Shown in pieces: positions 31,293 to 37,512 of a DNA stretch of 37,512 nt. The notes beneath the pieces were generated by a model. It was given only the letters and a program-made list of their open reading frames with translations, was not told where the DNA came from and did not search any database. The stretch is from contig JAFGEI010000125.1 of the NCBI GenBank assembly GCA_016931695.1, forward strand, positions 1 through 37,512, written 5' to 3'. A program made the position numbers and the translations under genes. The stretch is from Anaerolineae bacterium. GTDB lineage: Bacteria > Chloroflexota > Anaerolineae > B4-G1 > DUEL01. Positions within the stretch are counted from its first letter, which is position 1. Each line of letters opens with the position of its first letter.

Positions 31293-33017
31293 ATGGAAAT
31301 CAGACGTCCATGGCTCGAACGGTACGACGAGGGGGTCCCGGCCCACATTGACTACCCCAACGTCCCACTCGACTATTTTGTCACAGATGCAGCGCGCAAG
31401 CACCCGGATCACGTTGCCCTGATCTTTAAGGGTGGCGAGGTAACCTACCGCCAGTTGGACGACCAGAGCAGCCAGCTGGCGGCGGCCCTGGTCAAGATGG
31501 GCGTGAAAAAGGGCGATCGCGTTGCCATCCTGATGGCGAACTGTCCCCAGTTCGTCATCTCTTACTTTGCAATCCTCAAGGCAGGGGCGACCGTGGTGGC
31601 GTGCAACCCGCTCTACGCGCCACCAGAGTTGGTGCACCAGCTCAATGACTGCCAGGCCAAAGTGATTCTGACGATGAGCCGCTTCTATCAGCTTATCAAA
31701 CAGGTTCAGCCCCAGACGCCGCTGCAGGAAGTCATTGTCACCAACATCAAGGAATACTTTCCACCATTCACCAAGCTGCTGTTTACCCTGTTGATGGAAA
31801 AGAAAGGCGGCGACCGCGTGACCCTCGCTGCTGGCGACCGTGATTTTCAAGAACTGCTGGCACGCTATTCCCCTGCCGATCACGCACCGGTGGCGGTCAA
31901 TCCGGCCGAGGATATCGCCATCTTTCAGTACACCGGCGGCACGACCGGCATCCCCAAGGGGGCAATGTCGACGCACCGCAACCTGGTCGCCAACTCGCTG
32001 CAGATCAAGAGCTGGCTGCCAGACACGCGGGAGGCCGGAGAGATCGTCCTCGTCGCCCTGCCCCTCTTTCACGTGTACGGCATGGTCGCAGCGATGTGCT
32101 ATGGCCTGGCTGCCGCCGCGACGCTGGTTCTCATCCCCAACCCGCGCGATATGAACGACGTTCTCGGCAGCATCAACAAGTACCAGCCGAGCATCTTTCC
32201 CGGCGTGCCGACGATGTACAACGCCGTCAACCATCATCCCAAGGTGGTCGAGGGCAAGATCGACATCAAGTCGATCCGCGCCTGCATCAGCGGCTCGGCG
32301 CCGTTGATGCGCGAGACCCAGACCCGCTTCGAGCAGCTGACCGGCGGCAACTTGAGGGAAGGGTTTGGCCTGAGCGAGGCGCCCACGGCGACCCACTGCA
32401 ACCCCATGATGGGCGAGAACCGCGAAGGAAGCATCGGCTTCCCGCTGCCCGACGTAGACGCGGCCATCGTCGACCTGGTGACGGGGAACCAATTCCTGGA
32501 CATTGGGGAAGAGGGCGAGCTGATCATCCGCGGCCCCCAGGTCTTTAAGGGCTACTGGCAGATGCCGACCGAAACGGCCAACACGCTACGCAAACTGCCC
32601 GACGGGCAGGTCTGGCTCTTTACCGGCGACATTGCCAAGATGGACGAGGACGGGTACTTTTACATCGTCGACCGCAAGAAAGACATGATGATCTGTGGCG
32701 GCTTTAACGTCTATCCCCGCGAGGTGGAAGAGGTGCTCAAGCAGCACCCCAAGGTGCTCGAAGTCGCTGTGGCCGGCATTCCCGACCCGCATCGCGGCGA
32801 GACGGTCAAGGCGTGGATCGTCCTCAAGCCAGGCGAGACGGCCGCCGAAGAAGAGATCATCGCCTGGTCGAAGGAGCGCATGGCCCGCTACAAGTATCCC
32901 CGCTACGTCGAATTCCGCGCCGAGCTGCCCAAGACCTTTGTCGGCAAGACATTGCGGCGGGAGCTGGTTGCCGAATCGCTGGAGAAAGGGGGGCCGGCGG
33001 AGAAAGACGAAGGGTAA
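31293..33017 (+). CDS. Long-chain acyl-CoA ligase
   Basis: 574 residues. The adenylate-forming P loop is YTGGTTGIPKG (213-223). It has LPLFHVYGM (A4-like), GFGLSEAP, GDIAKMDEDGYFYIVDRKKDMMICGGFNVYPREVEEVL (hinge and A8) and K552 in KTFVGKTLRREL (A10). It activates fatty acids or similar carboxylates to acyl-CoA with ATP. GGAGAT lies about 6 nt before the ATG. It is last in the ftsY run, before a clear bidirectional terminator. The chain-length preference is not readable here. Confidence 0.93.
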   Translation: MEIRRPWLERYDEGVPAHIDYPNVPLDYFVTDAARKHPDHVALIFKGGEVTYRQLDDQSSQLAAALVKMGVKKGDRVAILMANCPQFVISYFAILKAGATVVACNPLYAPPELVHQLNDCQAKVILTMSRFYQLIKQVQPQTPLQEVIVTNIKEYFPPFTKLLFTLLMEKKGGDRVTLAAGDRDFQELLARYSPADHAPVAVNPAEDIAIFQYTGGTTGIPKGAMSTHRNLVANSLQIKSWLPDTREAGEIVLVALPLFHVYGMVAAMCYGLAAAATLVLIPNPRDMNDVLGSINKYQPSIFPGVPTMYNAVNHHPKVVEGKIDIKSIRACISGSAPLMRETQTRFEQLTGGNLREGFGLSEAPTATHCNPMMGENREGSIGFPLPDVDAAIVDLVTGNQFLDIGEEGELIIRGPQVFKGYWQMPTETANTLRKLPDGQVWLFTGDIAKMDEDGYFYIVDRKKDMMICGGFNVYPREVEEVLKQHPKVLEVAVAGIPDPHRGETVKAWIVLKPGETAAEEEIIAWSKERMARYKYPRYVEFRAELPKTFVGKTLRRELVAESLEKGGPAEKDEG

Positions 33018-33069
33018 CCTGGCGCGGGGGAACACGCCCGCCGTCGACGCGGTGAGGCCACAAACGACG

Positions 33070-33098
33070 GATGGGCCGGAGTTGTACTCCGGCCCATC
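33070..33098. terminator. Bidirectional terminator hairpin
   Basis: GATGGGCCGGAGT (33070-33082) and its exact complement (33086-33098) have a TGT loop. It lies between the convergent acyl-CoA ligase and ftsH genes. No T run follows, but the stem is 13 perfect pairs. Confidence 0.75.
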
Positions 33099-33141
33099 TG
33101 TCACACAACCCCGGCCTATCTGTCAGCGCCAATGGCCCGTG

Positions 33142-35070
33142 TTATGCTGGCGCGGGCTGCGGCGGCATGTCGAGCGTGCGCCCCGATTGCGGCGCCGTCT
33201 TTCCCGGCGGCGTGGAGGGGGACAGTTTGCCGCCGGATTTGGGCTGGGCAGGCAACCCGTGGCCTTCCAGCACGGCGACGAACTCGTCTCCGTCCAGCGT
33301 TTCTACCTCAATCAAGATCTCGGCCACAGCGTCCAATTGATCCCGGTGCGCGGACAAGACAGAGATAGCCCGTTCGTAAGCCTCGTGGACGATCCGCCGC
33401 ACTTCTTCGTCGATCTGCTGGGCGACCGCCTCGCTGTAATCCCGCTGTTCGCCGATCTCTTTACCCAAAAACACCAGCTCTTCTTTTTGCCCAAACGTCA
33501 TGGGACCAAGCTTGTCGCTCATCCCATAGCGGGTGACCATCGAGCGGGCCATCTCGGTCACCTGCTCTAGGTCGTTGGCCGCGCCAGTGGTCACGTCGTT
33601 AAACGTCAATTCCTCCGCCGCCCGCCCGCCGAGGGAAAAGGCCAGCTGGCTCTCGAACTTGGAGCGGCTGATGACGGTACGGTCTTCTTCCGGCAGGGAG
33701 ATGGTGTACCCGGCCGCCATTCCCCGCGCGACGATCGAAACCTTGTGGACGGGATCGCAGTAGGGCAAATAGTGGCCGACGAGGGCGTGGCCCGCTTCGT
33801 GATAGGCAATGATGCGCCGTTCCTCCTCCGAAAGCAGGCGGCTCTTGCGCTCCGGCCCGGCGACGACGCGCTCGACCGCCTCTTGAAACTCGGGCATGCC
33901 GATAAACCGCTTGCCCCGGCGGGCAGCCAAAATCGCCGCCTCGTTGACCAGGTTGGCAATGTCCGCCCCGACAAAGCCCGGCGTGCCTTTGGCCAGGGTG
34001 TTCAAGTCAATGTCGTCTGCCAGCGGCTTGCCCCGCACGTGGACCTGGAGAATGCCCTCCCGCCCGCGAATGTCGGGCCGATCCAGGATGACCCGCCGGT
34101 CGAAACGCCCAGGGCGCAGCAGCGCCGGGTCGAGAATGTCGGGCCGGTTCGTCGCGGCGACGATAATGACGTTGGTGTCCGTATCAAAACCGTCCATCTC
34201 GACCAGAATCTGGTTCAAGGTCTGTTCCCGCTCGTCGTGGGAGCCACCCAGCCCCGCCCCGCGATGCCGCCCCACGGCGTCGATCTCGTCGAGAAAGATG
34301 ATGCAGGGACTGTGCCGCTTGGCCTGTTCAAAGAGATCCCGCACCCGCGACGCGCCAACGCCGACAAACATCTCGACGAACTCGGAGCCCGAGATGCTAA
34401 AGAACGGCACGCCCGCCTCGCCGGCAACCGCCTTGGCCAGCAGGGTCTTGCCGGTACCCGGCGCCCCCACCAGCAACACGCCCTTGGGAATACGCGCGCC
34501 AAGCTGGATGAACTTTTCCGGCTCTTTGAGAAATTCGACCACTTCCCACAGCTCTTCTTTTGCTTCCTCAACCCCCGCCACGTCATCGAAGGTGACGGCC
34601 GGCTGGTCGCTAGAATAGAGCCGGGCCCGGCTCTTGCCAAACGAGAGCGCCTGGTTGTTTGCCCCCTGAAACTGCCGCAGGAAGAGATAACCGCCGACGA
34701 AAAAGATGATCACCGCCAGCAGCATGGTCCCGGTGCTCAACAGCGTGCTCCAGTCGGGCGCTTCAACCACCTCAATCTGGATCACAGATAGTTGTTCTGT
34801 CGTCACGCCCAGCGTCTGCAATTGCTCGGCGACGGTCGCTCCGGTTTCTTTGGCCGAGCTCAGGTATCGCCCGTCCAGCAGTTGGATCGACAACTGGTCT
34901 CCTGTGACCACAATTTTGCCGACGTTTCCTTCCTGGACCTCGCTCACCAGATCGCTAAATGGCACTTCCTCCGATCCGCTCGATTGGCTGATCAGGCTAT
35001 AGGCCAGGAAAACCGCTGCTGCGAGCAAAAGCAGGGTGATGAATGTACTACCTCGGAAACGCGAATTCAC
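33142..35070 (-). CDS. ftsH: ATP-dependent zinc metalloprotease FtsH
   Basis: 642 residues from GTG 35070, which has GGGAGG 7 nt upstream (35078-35083). TM1 is about 9-27 and TM2 about 113-132, flanking the periplasmic loop. AAA+ domain: Walker A GAPGTGKT (202-209), Walker B IIFLDEID (257-264), [23 protein letters not shown]. Protease domain: zinc motif HEAGH (424-428) and the C-terminal [10 protein letters not shown]...[15 protein letters not shown]. The Pro/Gly-rich tail runs to the end. It degrades membrane and cytosolic substrates at the membrane. A kinase gene lies upstream on the same strand, but ftsH has its own promoter and a structured leader of about 168 nt. Confidence 0.96.
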   Translation of the reverse strand: MNSRFRGSTFITLLLLAAAVFLAYSLISQSSGSEEVPFSDLVSEVQEGNVGKIVVTGDQLSIQLLDGRYLSSAKETGATVAEQLQTLGVTTEQLSVIQIEVVEAPDWSTLLSTGTMLLAVIIFFVGGYLFLRQFQGANNQALSFGKSRARLYSSDQPAVTFDDVAGVEEAKEELWEVVEFLKEPEKFIQLGARIPKGVLLVGAPGTGKTLLAKAVAGEAGVPFFSISGSEFVEMFVGVGASRVRDLFEQAKRHSPCIIFLDEIDAVGRHRGAGLGGSHDEREQTLNQILVEMDGFDTDTNVIIVAATNRPDILDPALLRPGRFDRRVILDRPDIRGREGILQVHVRGKPLADDIDLNTLAKGTPGFVGADIANLVNEAAILAARRGKRFIGMPEFQEAVERVVAGPERKSRLLSEEERRIIAYHEAGHALVGHYLPYCDPVHKVSIVARGMAAGYTISLPEEDRTVISRSKFESQLAFSLGGRAAEELTFNDVTTGAANDLEQVTEMARSMVTRYGMSDKLGPMTFGQKEELVFLGKEIGEQRDYSEAVAQQIDEEVRRIVHEAYERAISVLSAHRDQLDAVAEILIEVETLDGDEFVAVLEGHGLPAQPKSGGKLSPSTPPGKTAPQSGRTLDMPPQPAPA

Positions 35071-35084
35071 GTTATAACCTCCCA

Positions 35085-35242
35085 CAGGCGGACCGCCTGC
35101 TGTCAACAAAACCATCCAGCGAGTAACAGGGCCGAACCCCCAGCGCTGCAGCGAACCGGCCAATCCTTTCGCATGCTCGCCCAACCCCGTCAAGTGGGAG
35201 CTCTGGCCCTTTGCGGCAGCCAGAGCCGCTGCCCGTCACTTG
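35085..35242 (-). promoter_or_regulatory. Structured ftsH leader with hairpin next to the ribosome-binding site
   Basis: The leader runs from about 35238 to 35071. Near its 5' end CAAGTG/CACTTG (35191-35196/35237-35242) encloses CTCTGGC/GCCAGAG (35201-35207/35219-35225). At the 3' end CAGGCGG and CCGCCTG form a 7-bp inverted repeat about one base (35085-35099), ending one base from GGGAGG. The second hairpin could hinder or present the ribosome-binding site. The interval 35251-35395 between the promoter and the kinase stop shows only weak GC-rich pairings. Confidence 0.45.
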
Positions 35243-35244
35243 CC

Positions 35245-35273
35245 ATTATACCAAAAACATGGCCTCTTTACAA
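35245..35273 (-). promoter_or_regulatory. Promoter of ftsH
   Basis: On the minus strand: -35 TTGTAA (35268-35273), 17-nt spacer, perfect -10 TATAAT (35245-35250). The predicted start is near 35238. Confidence 0.75.
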
Positions 35274-35395
35274 TGTTATTGCACTAGAATCGCATAAGAG
35301 TCCGCGGTAGCCGGGTTCCCATTGCCCTGGATGTTCGTCTTCATCCCGCCGCGCCAGAGGCCGCCGGGCGCGAGCGGTCGCGGTCGTTGTAGAGG

Positions 35396-37294
35396 TCAGG
35401 GGCGAATCTCGATCTCGGCCAGCAAAATGCTGTCCAATTCGACAGTCGTCTCACCCGGGTCGACCACCGGCAGGCGAAAGGAGGGCTGGCCCTGGGGGTA
35501 CATCCCCGCCCGCAACTGGTATCTCTCTGCCGGGACGTTCGCCGGCAGGCGAATCTGGTGCGCGTCCCACAGGATCAACCCGGCGACCCAACCGTTGGTC
35601 GGGCGGGCGCCCTGCAGAGGTTCCACGTCCTCCTGGGCGATCAAATCGCCATCCGGGCCGATGACGTGCACAAAAACGACGTACCGCTCCGAGATGTTGG
35701 CCAAGGCTCGCCAGCGGAGCGAGACCGCCACCAGTTCGCCGGGGCGAAATTGGACCTCTCGCAACTCAACCTGCTCCAGGACGACCAGGTTGGCCAGGTT
35801 CGCCTGGATCTCGATCGGGATCTCGACGCCGCCGCTGACCGTGAGCGTGACGATGCTGCCCGCCTGGACCTCTCCCCCCCGCTCGGGGTCCTGGCTGATG
35901 ACCGTGCTGATCGGCTCGGTGCTCCAAATGACCTCCTCGACGACCTGCAGGCCAGCCTGTTCCAGCCAGGTACGGGCCATCTCCAGTGGGACTTGGGTCA
36001 CGCCGGGCACCTCGACCATCTCCGGCGGGCCGGCGATGTACAGCGTCACCTGTGTGCCCACTATTACCGGCGTGCCAGGAGGCGGGTCCTGGCGCACGAT
36101 GGTGCCCTCAGGGCTCTCCGCGCCCGCCTGCTCTTCCAGGACAAACAGCAATCCCAGGGTCTGGATCTCGTCGCGGGCCTCTTCCCACAGGCGCCCTTGC
36201 ACATCCGGCACGACCACCATCGTTGCCGTGGCAGCGGCGGTAGGGAGCAGCGGCGGCGCCGTCGGTATGGCGCTGGAACGGGTCCACTCCCGGTAGACCA
36301 GGGCCCACAAGGGGATCAATCCGACGACGGCAATGGTCGCAATTCCCCCCAGCAGCCACGTCAGCCAGTTGCTCTCCGCCCCGCGGCGGGCTGCCGCCGG
36401 GCGAACCGGAGCCGTGCTGCCCGTCACTTCCTCTGCCATATCGACGCGGGAGTAGAGACGGGTCGCCTGCTCCCCTTGCTGCTGGTACTTGAGCAGCACC
36501 ATCGCCAACTGGTCCGCCGTTCGATAGCGGGTGGAGGGTTCCTTGGCCAGCAGCTTGCGCGTGATCCACTCCAGTTGAGATGGCACCTGAGAATTCATGG
36601 CCGCCAGGGGCTTGGGCTCTTCCCGGATGTGTTTCAAAGCCAGGGCGGTCGGTTTCTCGGCCTGGAAAGGCGGAACGCCGGCCAGCATCTCGTAGAGCAC
36701 GACGCCGATGCTGTACACGTCAGAGGCGGGAGAGGGCCGTTCTCCTGCCGCCTGTTCGGGAGAAAAGTAGAGCGGGCTGCCCCAGACGACGTCGGGGTCG
36801 GTCAACCCCGACTCGGAAAGGGCGCGGGCGATGCCAAAATCGGTCACCTTCACGACTCCCTCCCGCGTCACCATCACGTTCTGGGGCTTGATGTCGCAGT
36901 GAATGATGCCCGTCTTGTGGGCGTGGCCGACCCCGGCCGCGATCTGGGTGGCGATATCCACCGCCCGGTCGACGCCCAACCGGCCCTCGCGGCGGATCAA
37001 CGACTTGAGGTCCTCGCCGTCGACATACTCCATCACGATATAGTGCCGGTTGCCGTCCTGCCCCACGTCATACACCGTGACCACGTTGGGATGGTCCAAC
37101 TGCGCTGCCGACCGCGCCTCTGTCTGAAAGCGGGCCAGAAAGGCCGGATCGCTGGCGTACGCCTCGCGCAAAATCTTGATCGCCACCGGGCGGTGAAGCA
37201 GGCTGTCTACTCCCTTATAGACCACCGCCATCCCCCCAGAGCCGACCAATTCGAGCAGCTGGTAGCGATTATTCAACAACGTTCCACCTGTCAT
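35396..37294 (-). CDS. Transmembrane PASTA Ser/Thr protein kinase with extra C-terminal domain
   Basis: 632 residues. The kinase domain is about 11-275: GSGGMAVVYKG (18-28), K40, E59, H132-C-D134 (IIHCDIKPQN), D152FG and SPEQ at the activation-loop end. The Cys for Arg in HRD makes it a non-RD kinase. A membrane helix (about 310-335) follows, then two PASTA repeats (from about 357 and about 423) and a beta domain of about 130 residues (RYVVFVHVIGPDGDLIAQ) of a kind I associate with Chloroflexota glycosyltransferases. PASTA domains bind muropeptides, so it probably links cell-wall state to phosphorylation. ATG 37294 is chosen from the promoter just upstream. It lies upstream of ftsH on the same strand. 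Confidence 0.93.
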   Translation of the reverse strand: MTGGTLLNNRYQLLELVGSGGMAVVYKGVDSLLHRPVAIKILREAYASDPAFLARFQTEARSAAQLDHPNVVTVYDVGQDGNRHYIVMEYVDGEDLKSLIRREGRLGVDRAVDIATQIAAGVGHAHKTGIIHCDIKPQNVMVTREGVVKVTDFGIARALSESGLTDPDVVWGSPLYFSPEQAAGERPSPASDVYSIGVVLYEMLAGVPPFQAEKPTALALKHIREEPKPLAAMNSQVPSQLEWITRKLLAKEPSTRYRTADQLAMVLLKYQQQGEQATRLYSRVDMAEEVTGSTAPVRPAAARRGAESNWLTWLLGGIATIAVVGLIPLWALVYREWTRSSAIPTAPPLLPTAAATATMVVVPDVQGRLWEEARDEIQTLGLLFVLEEQAGAESPEGTIVRQDPPPGTPVIVGTQVTLYIAGPPEMVEVPGVTQVPLEMARTWLEQAGLQVVEEVIWSTEPISTVISQDPERGGEVQAGSIVTLTVSGGVEIPIEIQANLANLVVLEQVELREVQFRPGELVAVSLRWRALANISERYVVFVHVIGPDGDLIAQEDVEPLQGARPTNGWVAGLILWDAHQIRLPANVPAERYQLRAGMYPQGQPSFRLPVVDPGETTVELDSILLAEIEIRP

Positions 37295-37303
37295 ATCAAA
37301 GCT

Positions 37304-37332
37304 ATTGTACTCCAATTCAAGGGGAGGAGCAA
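37304..37332 (-). promoter_or_regulatory. Promoter of the PASTA kinase, near-leaderless
   Basis: On the minus strand: -35 TTGCTC (37327-37332), 17-nt spacer, -10 TACAAT (37304-37309). The predicted start is near 37297, about three bases from ATG 37294, and no Shine-Dalgarno fits in between. Confidence 0.6.
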
Positions 37333-37353
37333 GGTGGGCAGAACCACATCTAA

Positions 37354-37422
37354 CCGTGGCGCAGTTGTAGGGCAGGTTTCTTACCCGCCATCTGGGGACA
37401 GGTATGGGAACCTGCCCCACGG
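37354..37422. repeat. Nested inverted repeat upstream of the PASTA kinase
   Basis: CCGTGG/CCACGG (37354-37359/37417-37422) encloses GGGCAGGTT/AACCTGCCC (37370-37378/37409-37417), the two sharing one base. It resembles the short interspersed GC-rich hairpins seen in many genomes; no function is shown. Confidence 0.4.
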
Positions 37423-37490
37423 ATGGGGGACACCGCCAGCATCCACGGTTTAACGTAGAGGTACCGCAAGGTGCCCCGCCGTCTAAATTG

Positions 37491-37499
37491 TGGTATAAT
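37491..37499 (+). promoter_or_regulatory. Extended -10 promoter leading out of the window
   Basis: TGG followed by a perfect TATAAT (37494-37499) on the plus strand. No good -35 is present. The transcript would start near 37506 and serve a gene to the right of the window, divergent from the kinase. Confidence 0.5.
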
Positions 37500-37512
37500 C
37501 CTGGCACCTTTG

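Noticed and set aside
35071..35193. Longer FtsH N-terminus in frame with the ORF
   Set aside because: The extra 41 residues cover the leader palindrome and the ribosome-binding site; GTG 35070 with GGGAGG 7 nt upstream gives a normal FtsH start.
1..37512. CRISPR arrays, insertion sequences, rRNA
   Set aside because: No regularly spaced repeats, no transposase-like proteins and no rRNA stretches were seen. The only mobile-element hint is the remnant at 79-285.

Overview
The window is GC-rich, gene-dense bacterial chromosome. The best guess is Chloroflexota (an Anaerolineae-like lineage). Reasons are proline/threonine-rich linkers on exported proteins, REC-GAF histidine kinases, a BMP-type nucleoside ABC operon, a PASTA kinase with a C-terminal beta domain of a kind I associate with Chloroflexota glycosyltransferases, and a shortened ylm-type division cluster. 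The taxon is inferred from gene content only.

Layout: (1) 1-410 holds a decayed coding remnant and tRNA-Glu(UUC). (2) 410-5758 is a signalling island: a Roadblock-like protein, a response regulator and a REC-GAF histidine kinase on the minus strand, diverging from a REC-GAF-PAS histidine kinase on the plus strand. (3) 5836-12787 (+) holds a secreted polysaccharide deacetylase, a GH13 amylase-type enzyme, a candidate structured RNA ahead of two tiny membrane proteins, a phosphodiester-glycosidase lipoprotein, PepA and an unknown membrane protein. (4) 12852-18691 (-) holds a membrane zincin-like protein, a small Cys-rich protein and the run pgeF-yggS-yggT-ParA-LysM protein. (5) 18772-21305 (+) is xseA and a flavin oxidoreductase. 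(6) 21302-28023 (+) is a BMP-family nucleoside-type ABC operon with a long structured leader, in which one permease is fused to a second, unexported BMP substrate-binding domain. (7) 28075-33017 (+) is ftsY, a YhhN protein, a ferredoxin-domain protein, a YbjN protein and an acyl-CoA ligase. (8) 33142-37294 (-) is ftsH and a transmembrane PASTA Ser/Thr kinase.

The most unusual items are the BMP-permease fusion (24340-26538), the ParA/LysM gene pair with N-terminal DPFEG repeats inside the ylm-type cluster (14773-18691), two candidate cis-regulatory RNAs (8432-8533 and 21354-21481), and three promoters that place transcription starts at or within a few bases of the start codon (pgeF, xseA and the PASTA kinase). 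Sigma70-like promoters can be read at many gene starts and were used to choose several start codons. All functions come from motif reading; no database search was run.
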